From Chondrosia reniformis (taxonomy: Eukaryota > Porifera > Demospongiae > Chondrillida > Chondrillidae): a stretch of 64,000 bases of DNA. Location of the stretch: contig OX359196.1 in assembly GCA_947172415.1 (NCBI GenBank), forward strand, positions 188,501 to 252,500, given 5' to 3'. How positions within the stretch are numbered: position 1 is the first letter of the stretch; each line of letters begins with the position of its first letter. Below the pieces are notes generated by a model, which saw nothing but the letters and a program-made list of their open reading frames with translations, did not search any database and was not told the DNA's origin. A program made the position numbers and the translations under genes. Shown here piece after piece: positions 22,908 through 33,393 of the stretch.

Positions 22908-25750
22908 CTCCCAGTTTGAAGTATCTCCTACACCTAAATATATATATACAGTACAAGTTACAATATACTAAGGTAATCTAATCTAATATATATATATATA
23001 TATATAGGAATAAGGAGTGTTATATATTATGCATGTTTAAATACAATCAAGTACTACACAGTGCAAGTTACAAATTTATACACGGATGCAAGTGACTCCC
23101 AAAATAATCACACTGAGGTAGATAATATAATACAGATGGAAATGACTCCCAAAATAATCACAATCAGGTATATTAAACGCTACAAGACTTTAGCCACACT
23201 GAAATTCTCAACTGCTGCATACAGAGTAGTAGTCTCTACAGATCATATAAGGTTAAACGCATGGCCTTCCAATTACCTTTTCACACCTTAGTATAGACTG
23301 AAGATGATGCATCTGCATGCCATTATCAGCAAAAATTCCAGTCTCATGCAGGGGGTCTCAGCCAATAATCACCGCAGATTTGACTTGCCTTGAGTGTGAG
23401 CTAGGAGTACCGTTGGTTGCTTTCATGCATTCACATAACCAACAGGGTGAGAGACAATTTGGTAACTTGCACACAAGGGACATTGTTCATGAAATAAATT
23501 AAAGGCCCCAGCCTTATGCTTAAAGTACCACAGTTTTACTACGGTCGTCTATAAACGAATTTCTTTTATTTCTTTACATCAATATATATAGCAACATTTT
23601 TGGCTTAAACTTAGCATGAACGTATACAAATACGTTTTATCTAACCTTCGCTACAACTCGCTTATTCGGTAGCTCCTTCTCGTAGGAGAGCGTCGACTTG
23701 TCATAGCCGTTCTCGAAAGGATGATCTTCTTTAGCAACGAGTCGGTGACGTTTACGCAACGTCACATGATTCACAAAATGTGTGTACGGAGCGACATACG
23801 AAGGTGTTGGTGACGCATTAGAAAACATCACAATACATCACCAGCTTGCGCAATCGTAACTTTGAATTCTTCATTATATCTTGATTATTTTGCTCATTTA
23901 ATTAAGCAAAACTTCGTCAGACGTTTCTTATACACATGTACCATGATATATGTTGATTTCACAGTAATCTGACAAATTGAAATTTTTTATTAATATAACA
24001 CATGGTTTGCATATAAATTTCCCATAGGTTTTCTATAGTCCTATGGCCTTTTATATGCAGACTTTGTCCTCCGTTTTCTAACAAACGGAGACCTGAATAA
24101 AAAATCCCTTCTTTTAAAATGAGTTTTATACCCTAAACTTTTTGATGATATGCCCATTTTGTTTCTAGGTCCTTTCTTGGAGCCATATGAATTATTTAAT
24201 TAATTATTTATTTATTTAGATTACCTTAGTATATTGTAACTTGCACTGTATATATATATACTTGTATACATAATATATGTGTCAAAGGTCTCCCACATAT
24301 TCACATATACTGTATTATACAAATCTATCTACAAACATAAAAATATTATAACCAGCCATTCAGTTTAACATGATAAACAGTGTAATATATAATTTGCCCT
24401 CTGTATAATACTGATACATGTATCTGTACATGTTGTATTGACATTTTCAGGGCCTTTGATCTTATATCCATACACATATCACCTTAACGGCATGTCTTTG
24501 GGTTGTAGGTAGTCTTTACTACTAATGAAAGTGTCAAATGCAATTCCTAATCCCTTTATAGTGTGATCACTCACTTTAATATCAAAATAACAAGTAGAGC
24601 AGTGAGTCCAATTCCAAATAGGAATACAATGGAGAGTGATACAGAGAGGACTACCACAGGAGATTGAGGATCAGTAGGAGTAGCCATATTCATAGCATGT
24701 ACATCTGGGAAAAGATAGTCATATATATAGATATATATATCCCAGTACCTCATGGCTCCCTCTACTGTGTACTGTACATCAATTTTTATTGTTATTGTTG
24801 TTATTATTATTGTTTCTATAATTTATCACCTCTCATCAAATGCATTTATTTTTGATTGACCCTTTTTCTAACACTTCTTTTGCTTATTTGTAACAAAGCT
24901 GGCTGAATAGCAATGGTCCACTCTCAGTCAGCTGGGCTGTGTACCTGGGTGGACGGCCTGGTAGCCAGTGGCTTATTCGTACCCAGGTACAGCCCTGTGC
25001 CCCTTAACCAGAAACTAGTGGTTGGCTAATATTTCCTCTTTTACCTTCTTTGTAAGCCATGGACACAATATTAATAAAAACATAATAATAATATAATTGT
25101 ATTAGTATACATTTCAAACTGTCATTGTACACAAGAAAGAGATAATCATTAGATTAAAATGCATCTATACCTGAACAGAATGATGGTTCTGATTCCACCT
25201 TTAAAGGGATCCAATGTAGATCAAATTCAACTGAGCAATAGGGTGTGTCCCTTTGCAGGTCAGTATTATTGTAGTGGCAACTTTCATTTTTGAGGTTTCT
25301 CTTATCAAATGCATCAGAATTCACTGGATAGATCCTATTTCTGCTTCTTGTCACAGTCAATCCTGTTTTCATCACAACCTCACCCTATAAACATGCGTAT
25401 AGCTAGCAAATCAACTCACTAAACTACACACACAGCTGGGTTTATCAACTCACACACGCTCGTGCCGAAGGGTTGTAACAAGTAACCTTGTAGCCATAGG
25501 ATCCGAATTTGTCCCAGGGTTCTAAGCTACTATTGAAAGTGTAAGTGAAATTAAAACGCCAGAGTGAAGAATCGCAGGAGAAATCGTAATCCAATAAATA
25601 TACAGCACCTATATACATTAAAAGATTTATTGCGATCTGCACACTAATCTATAGAGGTGTATATAGCGGTGAAATAACTTGCTAACCTGCACTAACTTGA
25701 GAGACCATTAACACCAGATCTGCTAGAGCTAGCAGACTTAACCAGACCAT
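22864..25750 (-). CDS. Type I membrane protein, duplicate copy B (chimeric short tail)
   Basis: Exons 25750-25687, 25608-25454, 25384-25171, 24704-24575 and 22933-22864 sum to 211 codons, 210 residues. Signal peptide, ectodomain and transmembrane helix are nearly identical to copy A (one in-frame 9-bp insertion adds QSP before the helix; a few substitutions). The last exon keeps only the first bases of the copy A tail (CRRYFKLG) and then runs across the duplication junction into antisense intron sequence of the Tudor gene, ending ...YIEGL. Copy B is therefore a potential short-tailed or decoy version, if transcribed and spliced as in A. Its fourth intron carries a 1.3-kb inverted-repeat element and its third intron a 340-bp insertion. 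It may instead be a pseudogene. Confidence 0.55.
22949..24248. mobile_element. 1.3-kb element with 32-bp terminal inverted repeats
   Basis: The left end CAGTACAAGTTACAATATAC and onward to ATCTA (22949-22980) matches the reverse complement of 24217-24248 with one mismatch. It is inserted in a TATATA run; unit A carries the uninterrupted site at about 20283-20295, so the insertion boundary is exact to within the microsatellite (TA-type target). Inside are a second AGTGCAAGTTACAA at 23060, a 45-bp direct repeat (about 23085-23165) and a 64-codon minus-strand frame. No transposase is visible, so it is non-autonomous. Confidence 0.8.
23637..23831 (-). CDS. Small basic protein, unrecognised (64 aa), inside the inverted-repeat element
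   Basis: Frame of 64 codons, starting MMFSNASPTPSYVAPYTH and ending ...PNKRVVAKVR; charged, no signal peptide or membrane segment. Local base composition is richer in G, C and CpG than the AT-rich surroundings, which argues for a maintained or captured coding segment, and several tyrosine/proline pairs resemble small cytoskeletal proteins. No family recognised. Alternatives: a captured host exon or chance. Confidence 0.35.
   Translation of the reverse strand: MMFSNASPTPSYVAPYTHFVNHVTLRKRHRLVAKEDHPFENGYDKSTLSYEKELPNKRVVAKVR
24740..25094. mobile_element. About 340-bp insertion, retroposon-like
   Basis: Present in unit B intron 3 and precisely absent from unit A (about 20778-20790). On the plus strand it starts near a TATATAGATATATATATCCC run, has TTATTGTTATTGTTGTTATT-type sequence on one side and ATTAATAAAAACATAATAAT on the other, and a GC-rich middle (GTACCTGGGTGGACGGCCTG). 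Consistent with a SINE or another short insertion; the class is unproven. Confidence 0.6.
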
Positions 25751-26492
25751 CTCGATGGGAGCTCCATATAGATCTCAGCCCCTAAGATTTAGGAAATGCG
25801 GGGTAATAGTTATATATAACAGTGATTCGAACACTTACACTCCTCTTCTTCTCTTATGTACTATAATAGCTACTCGTACATTTACCGCATGTAGATAGCA
25901 CAGCTCTATAAATGGCGAGCGTTGAAACTCGAATAATGGAATTATATAATAATAATAACACCAACATATGACTCCATATATACATGTTTATGGCAAGTGG
26001 TTCTAGCCATAGTGTGCTTGTATATACTTGCATCCATACATGTGTGCTTGTATATATTTATTTATTATATGCATCCATACATCACCTCTTCATCACAACC
26101 TTTGGTTCTTTCTTGCGTAATGGGTTCACAGTGGAATCCTAATAACAGCAGACACTTGCTGATTGCTGAGCTCAGCACAAAACACAGGTAGGCCTATTAA
26201 CAATTTGAAAGCTCCACTTTGATACCTTCCTATTTCTCATGAGGAAATTCAAACTCTCAGGCAATAACCATTGATCTCATTTAGAGCACACCTCGTATAT
26301 TCAATTTTTCAATATTCAATATAATTAGCACATGCACCTCGTATATATACATAATAGTGTACATGTATAATATCTCGATATTTACAATTTATGATGCTAT
26401 ATATCGATAATTGAGTAACATGAGGCTCTAAAATGGCCGCTCGGGTGTGTATCGCATACGTTATCAGCTGATTTAGGGAGGCGATCTCAAGG

Positions 26493-29400
26493 ATGAGCAA
26501 TTCTGTATCCGTGTTGAGAAAACGGCTGCAGGAGAAGACTCGCACTCTGCGTGAGTATGTGTTGGAGTTGAAAAAGAATCGCAGTGACTCGGAAAAAGAA
26601 CTTGATTTAGTTTCGGAAGCAAAGAGAGCAGCTTTGAATAGCGTTTCGAACGAGTTTGATAACTTGATTAGGTACATCGAGCGAAGGAAGGAGGAGACGA
26701 TTGCACAAGTAAAGAAGGATTTAGACAAGCAAGAAGACTTCTTGTTGTCAAGGGGCCAGCAGCCGGACCTCAACGCATTGCAGAGGAGGATTGATCAGGT
26801 TAGAGCCGCCATCTTTACACTGTATACTGTCCCTGGTCCTGCTCCGTCTTCTGTATGGTCAGATATAGCAGTGTTCTCCCCAGGATCATTTTAAGGGATA
26901 GGGGTAGCTATTCGCCGTCGATCTTAAACTACTTTCGAATCTGTAGAAGTCGATCAACTTTTTTTAAAACTGATTATACTGAGAATATTAATAAACATTT
27001 GTAAAATTTAAATATATTAATGCATCAGTCTAAATGGATATACTGTACTGCCCTATGAAAATGTTATTATTATTAGCTTTCAGTATACCTAAAGCTTATT
27101 TTTCTGTACTTGGCAAGACCTTACTTGCGAAAACCTATTTTCAAGCAAAATTGCCTCTATGTAAATTAACAGACTATCAACACTATCCTTCAAACATTGT
27201 ACTGTTAAGCCTATCTGTTAATAAGATAATAGCGCTCAGTTGCCATGGAATAAGGGATAGCCGCTAACCATCCCAAAAGGTCCTGGGGAGAACACTGTAT
27301 GATGTGGCTATTTGTACAACACTTATGTTACCATGGCAACTATTGAGTAAGCATTGTTACCTATTTAGAGTAGAGAGGTCATGCTAATCGCTAATTTAGT
27401 AGTTTTCTCAATTATGTCTAGTGTCTAATGTCAGCGGAGAGTGTTCTCCAAGTGGCAGATAAGGCACAGTTCCTCTCCAAATATGCCTCTCTCAACAGCC
27501 AGGTGGAGGAGACACTGGTGGACGTGCTGCTGACGCTTGACAACGTTGAAAAGCAAGGGACAGTAGACAATTACAAAATTTTAGTTATGTCAGAGTTTGC
27601 AGATGTTTATCGCTCTTTTAAGACCATTAAAGTGTCAGTCAAGATGGAGCCAACTAGGGGCAGGACAGAAATGGAAGATCAAAACCCAATCAAAAAGGAG
27701 CCATCTTTTTCAGATACTGCTGCCCAGTCCAGAAGTCTCTCTCTTAAGGTTTCACAGTCAGGGGATTCCCCTGAGAAGCCCCACCATACTAAGGTAGTGG
27801 ATGGAGTACTTGATCAATTTGTAAGGAAGTTGGAGTCACAGGAGGTGGGGCTACGACCTCTGCAACTCAAGAGTCACACAAAGATGAGGGTTGTGGTCAC
27901 TGAGGTGCACAGTGCTAATGAGTTTTGGGTGCAACCAATTTCTCAGGACTTGGAACTCCTCACTGCAAACATGAGGTTTGTGAAGTCCAAGGCTTCTATA
28001 TGTGATGATTGTGGCCCAGGGCTATAATGTGTGATGATTGTGGCCCAGGGCTATAATGTGTGATGATTGTGGCCCAGGGCTATAATGTGTGATGATTGTG
28101 GCCTGTGGCTATAATGTGTGATGATTGTGGCCCAGGGCTATAATGTGTGATGATTGTGGCCCAGGGCTATGATGTGTGATGATTGTGGCCCAGGGCTATT
28201 CTATGTACTTTTTTGTAGTGACTACTTCAAATCACTGAAGAACCCAAAACCGTTCGCAAGTATTTCCAAGGCAGGAGTGTTCTGTAGTGCTAGGTTCACT
28301 GAGGATGATGAATGGTACAGAGCCAAGATAATTGATGTTGGTCAACCCTCAGAATTTTGTAAGTATTAATTGGATTGCCCTGACCTGTTGTTCACAGTAG
28401 CCACGCCCCCTTACAGGCCCGCCTCTTGTCAAGGTGTACTATGTGGATTATGGTAACCAGGAGATCCTGCCCACGAAGAGGTTGCACCATCTTCCGGCTC
28501 AGTTTGCCTCTCTTCCCATGCAAGCTGTCTGCTGCACATTGCACAAGGGTGAGTGGGGATAGGCATCAGAGGGGCGGGGATGAAGGGTAAGGAGGTGTGG
28601 AGGGGTGGGGCTGTAGGGTAAGGTGTGGAGGGGTGGGGCTGTAGGGTAAGGTGTGGAGGGGTGGGGCTGGAGGGGTGGAGACTAAATTATAATATTATTT
28701 TGTGGGTGTGTCTGTGGTTTGCTGTGATGTGTGTTTTGAATTTCTTCAACTGAATCAGTCAACTGTGTTGATTGAAATCGAGCTTTTTAAATCTGAGCAA
28801 ACTTAAGACGTTGCACTTCAACTGTGATGTGTTTAATTCTTTACATGGTTATAATTATATTGTTCTACTCTACAGACATTGTTGACTGGAGTCCTCGGGT
28901 CACTGAATGGCTCCAGAATGAATTACCAGGGAAAATAGCCATTTTGGAAGTGATAGAGTCTGCTAATGTGTTTTGTTGTGTGGCAGACTTGAAGCTTCCT
29001 GCCAGCCATCTTGCCACACTCCGTCCTCAGGTCATGGAGGCTGCCTTAAGTGGCCAGGAGTTGGTCAGCTTGGTAGCTCAGATTATACAGGTCAACCAGA
29101 AAGATGAAAGGGAAGACTGTAGGCAGTTCTCAACAGGAGGGGAGAGTTCTTCTTTCCATCAAGGCAGTCTCCTAGGCTCTAGAGGCACTAAGAGAAATGA
29201 CAATGATTGCACAGAATTCACTGGTAGAGATGGACCTCAGTCTAAGAAGAATGGAACTGTCCAGACTGATTTGGGAACAGGATCCCAGACTGATTTGGGA
29301 ACAGGATCCCAGACTGATTTGGGAACAGGATCCCAGATTGATTTGGGAACAGGATCCCAGACTGATTTGGGAACAGGATCCCAGATTGATTTGGGAACAG

Positions 29401-32400
29401 GATCCCAGACTGATTTGGGAACAGGATTCCAGACTGATTTGGGAACAGGATCCCAGATTGATTTGGGAACAGGATCCCAGACTATTTTGGGAACAGGATC
29501 CCAGACTGATTTGGGAACAGGATCCCAGATTGATTTGGGAATAGGATCCCAGATTGATTTGGGAACAGGATCCCAGACTATTTTGGGAACAGGATCCCAG
29601 ACTGATTTGGGAACAGGATCCCAGATTGATTTGGGAACAGGATCCCAGATTGACAGTGGGGTGGAATTCAATAGTGGTAGCATTGTGGAGCCCCACACTA
29701 GTGAAGGGTTACATCATTTGGGGGAGGTTATGGAGCTAGGAGGAGGAGATGGAGAAGAGAGGGAGCTAGGAGGAGGAAGTGGAGAAGTGAGGGAGCTAGG
29801 AGGAGGAAGTGGAGAAGTGAGGGAGCTAGGAGGAGGAAGTGGAGAAGTGAGGGAGCTAGGAGGAAGAAGTGGAGAAGTGAGGGAGCTAGGAGGAGATGGA
29901 GAAGTGAGGGAGCTAGGAGGAAGAAGTGGAGAAGTGAGGGAGCTAGGAGGAAGAAGTGGAGAAGTGAGGGAGCTAGGAGGAGGAAGTGGAGAAGTGAGGG
30001 AGCCAGGAGGAGGAGAGGGAGAGCTTGATGTTGTTCCAATGTTCCCTAAGCCAGACCACAGTGGAGTAGACAGTGTCATCCAGGAGGCCAGAGGGAGGAA
30101 TGGACCCCTTTCCATCGGCTACCCATCCTCACTAATTGAGTCTCCTCTTAGCAGGTCATCAACAAGTGTCTATGAGTCTGCCTTGGAAAGTGAGGACGAA
30201 AATGCACTTAGCAATTTGAACGGCTCAGAAGGCACTAGGGGTTCAGAAGGTGCTAGGGGTTCAGAAGGCTCTAGGGGTTCAGAAGGCTCTAGGGGTTCAG
30301 AAGGCACTAGGGGTTCAGAAGATACTAGGGGTTCGGAAGGTGCTAGGGGTTCGGAAGGTGCTAGGGGTTCGGAAGGTGCTAGGGGTTCAGAAGGTACTAG
30401 GGATTCGGAAGGCTCTAGGAGTTCAGAAGGTGCTAGGGGTTCGGAAGATACTAGGGGTTTGGAAGGTACTGGCACCATGATTAATGAGCCAATAAGTTTC
30501 AGCACAGTTGAAGAAGGTGTCCCTACCAAATCATCTTTGGGAGGTAGCCCTATTGGCAGCAGTGATGAATTGGACGACAGCTTCCATGAAGTGTCTCCAT
30601 TAACAGTCAGTCACTTAAAAGTGAGAGAAGTGCAGTTAGCCAAAGACAATAGCTTTAAAATGGCCGTCTCCCATATTGTTTCGCCCTCTCTCATATACGC
30701 CCACGTAGCAGCTGAAGACAGCATAGCTTTGGACCTGTTCCAACAGGAGCTCAACACGTTTTACGGAGGTCTGGGGGAGGGAGCGGATGGAGGATGCAGG
30801 CCCTCCCTGGAGGCAGGCTACTTATGTGCTGCCAAGTTGCCAGAGGATGGTCAGTGGTATCGAGGAGTTGTGGTTGAGGGGAGGGTCATATCTGAGGAGA
30901 GCGGTCCAGAGGTCAAGGAGGAATCAGCTTGCCTTCCACATATGAGTTACCTCATTCACTATGTGGACTACGGAGATGCAGCGTGGGTCAAGGAGGAACA
31001 GGTGGTACCACTCAACCAGCAGTTTGTGTCACTGCCTATTCAAGTGATTCGCATTGGTTTGGTCGGGATTAAGCCACCAGCAAGTATATCTCCAGTCAGT
31101 TGTGTTGTTAATGGAGACAAGTTAGATGGGTCCTGTAAAAAGAAAAGTGAGTTTGGTTCTCAAACCATTCACACAAGCCATGTGTCATCCTCAACAGAAC
31201 CTAACTATGAAGAAGTGGAGTCTTCTCCAGTGCAATCTGACAAGAAGCTCTCTGCAAAGAACAAAGTGAGACAGTGCTACTCCTCTGCCCCTGACCTGCT
31301 GACTGTCCTACCTCCGAAGGAGGAGGAGAAAGAAGCAAATTTGCAATATGAACCAGTCTGGTCTGAAGCAGCAATTGATGTGCTGAGAGAGGTGGCGTGT
31401 AACAGTATACTCAATGCCATGCTTTTGGATGAAGGTACAAAGTGACAGTCTACTTACATAGTTACCATGGTAACCAGTTGTGTTTTGTCCTTACAGAGCT
31501 CTCCATGTTCAAGTCCAAAGAAGAAGGAGGAGAAGGAGAAATGGGAATGGGAATGGGAGTAGCTGTGCAGTTTGATAAAGTGACTGACACTCTACCAGTT
31601 CTGCTCTACAGCTCCTCCGCGGAGAATGATATTTTAATCAACGGACTTTTAGTGTCCAGAGGAGTTGCAGAAATAGATCTGGGTATATAATATTCATTCA
31701 TCTAACTCTACTTGACATATCTTCTAACTACGTATGTCAAACTTATTTTTGAAAGGATTCATATCTTTCAATCTTTTTGAGCATCTAAAGGAGTTTTTGA
31801 AAGAGGTGAAAAATGTCCAAATTACACCAAAAATTATTAGATGCTCAAAGATTGAGATGAAAGATGAACCTCTTTCAAAGATAATTGGTTTGATCACTTG
31901 TTACTGAGCGTGGTTTTGTTGTAGATTTGTGTGTTTCTAAAGAGGTTCCTCCAACTTCTCCCATGTCCCCCACCCTGGAGGGGTGGGATCCATTGACCAA
32001 GCACTTTCAAATGCAAGCTGATGATTTTGACCGAATATTGGAGGCAGACAGAGAGAAGAAGTTGGAAGTTTGCAAGCACTTCAATTCCAAACGTGGATGT
32101 TACCGTGGCAACAGCTGTCGCTACCTTCATATTCCTATCGGTCCTGATTCTGTATTTAAATCCTTGGAAATGGGTTCTGGAAATTTGAATTTGGAGCTGA
32201 AAGTGCCACCTCCCAACACTTGGGTTGCTATTGAGGTCATCACCATAGTAACGCCCTGTCTCTTCTATGTCCACTTTCCTATTGGGACTACCTCAATATT
32301 TAAGCAATTAACCGAGGCTGAAGCAGGTAAGGTTGAATTAAGAGCCCATGGCTTTAATTAATGGTGCTCTCATGATGAGTTTTCCTTTTGTAATAGATAA

Positions 32401-33268
32401 ATATAATAGTTTTGAATGGACTTTGGAAGATCTCATTACTGACATGAAGTGAGCCATCCACCCACCCATCCATCCACTCATCCACTCATCCACTCATCCA
32501 ACCACCCATCCACCACCCATCCATCCACCATCCATCCACCCACCCATCCACCCATCCACTCATCCATTTATTGTTTCTGCACAGCTTGCACTATTCCAGC
32601 AGTGTTAACTACCAGCGCAAGGGTACCCTACCGGGACATGGGGAACTGGTAGCCGCATGCTACTCGGCCGACCACAAGTGGTACAGAGCACGAGTACTAA
32701 GAACCAACGATGAGTGCAATATGGTCAAAGTCTTCTACGTGGACTTTGGCAACTCGGAGCACATTCCCGAGAGCTCCATCAGATCGCTGGAGACCAGATA
32801 CATGAACCTTCCCTTCCAAGCAGTGGAGTGTTGCCTGTCTGATGTGTTGCTTGCCCCAGACATGAGGGAGGCAACCATGGATACCTCTCAGAAGACATTA
32901 GATGCAAAGTGAGTCCTTTAGGTCCTGTCTAGAAACTAAATGAAAACTTGTTATCTCTCTGATAGAAATATTCTGACGGACATCTTAAAGGGGAAGACCC
33001 TGGTTGCCAAAGTCGTCAGGTGAGAGGCACCTTTTGAGTCTCGTGGCACAAACATCTGTGACAATCTCACCATCTTCTTCTTAGAAACCAATCTTTTTTG
33101 GGCGTGTCTCCCCTGCCTCTGGAAGTTGAGGTGTATGATACTTCAGATCCTACCAAGGACATTCTAATTAATGAACTCCTTGTGCAACTTGGATTTGCCA
33201 TTCCCATTTCCAATCTGTGTATTTACAATGGAAAACATGAACACAAAGTCAACTACCTCCCTGGTTAA
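26493..33268 (+). CDS. Multi-Tudor protein with coiled coil and CCCH zinc finger (TDRD/RNF17-like)
   Basis: Eleven exons (26493-26798, 27422-27975, 28219-28358, 28417-28548, 28876-31434, 31497-31682, 31925-32326, 32397-32448, 32585-32908, 32966-33019, 33085-33268) give 1,630 residues. Residues 1-102 form a TRIM/BBC-like coiled coil without RING or B-box. Extended Tudor 1 lies at about 240-380 (DDEWYRAKI, YYVDYGNQE), Tudor 2 at about 970-1120 (DGQWYRGVV, HYVDYGDAA) and Tudor 3 at about 1380-1520 (DHKWYRARV, FYVDFGNSE). A C-x7-C-x5-C-x3-H finger (CKHFNSKRGCYRGNSCRYLH) precedes Tudor 3. The 2.6-kb exon 5 holds three low-complexity arrays (separate entries). Extended Tudor proteins read symmetrically dimethylated arginines, mostly on Piwi proteins, in germ granules and the piRNA pathway (family knowledge). 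Closest general architecture is TDRD1 or RNF17; orthology is not settled. Confidence 0.85.
28000..28200. repeat. 29-bp minisatellite, about 7 copies
   Basis: Unit GTGATGATTGTGGCCCAGGG plus CTATAATGT, in intron 2 of the Tudor gene directly upstream of the exon 3 acceptor. A shorter GTGTGGAGGGGTGGGGCTGTAGGGTAAG repeat occupies 28590-28680 in intron 4. Confidence 0.95.
29268..29652 (+). repeat. Coding 24-bp minisatellite: 17 x GTGSQ(T/I)DL
   Basis: In-frame within Tudor exon 5. Seventeen 8-residue units of type SQTDLGTG or SQIDLGTG. Copies are nearly identical at DNA level, so recent expansion is likely. Confidence 0.95.
29732..30010 (+). repeat. Coding 30-bp minisatellite: about 9 x RELGGGSGEV
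   Basis: In-frame within Tudor exon 5; units RELGGGSGEV with GGR variants and one unit shortened by 3 bp. Glycine/acid rich, presumably disordered. Confidence 0.95.
30222..30472 (+). repeat. Coding 18-bp minisatellite: about 14 x RGSEG(A/S/T)
   Basis: In-frame within Tudor exon 5; hexapeptide units RGSEGA, RGSEGS, RGSEGT and RGSEDT give an Arg-Gly pair every six residues. Confidence 0.95.
32452..32570. repeat. CCATCCACTCAT simple repeat in Tudor intron 8
   Basis: Degenerate CCAT/CCAC tract filling nearly the whole intron between exons ending 32448 and starting 32585, so it probably doubles as the pyrimidine tract of the acceptor. Confidence 0.9.
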
Positions 33269-33393
33269 CAACTGAAGACGCAACAAACTAGATTTTATAC
33301 CATGTTTAATTTTAGAGCTTTACTCTGTGATTTCAATTTTTAATTCACTACAGATTACTATGAAAATGTAAAATAAAATAACATGATACTCTG

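Noticed and set aside
26309..26773. 154-codon minus-strand frame
   Set aside because: Mostly antisense to Tudor exon 1, whose coiled-coil coding frame is clearly the real one.
29172..30529. Antisense frames of 103-174 codons opposite the Tudor exon
   Set aside because: Mirror images of in-frame coding repeats whose periods are multiples of three.
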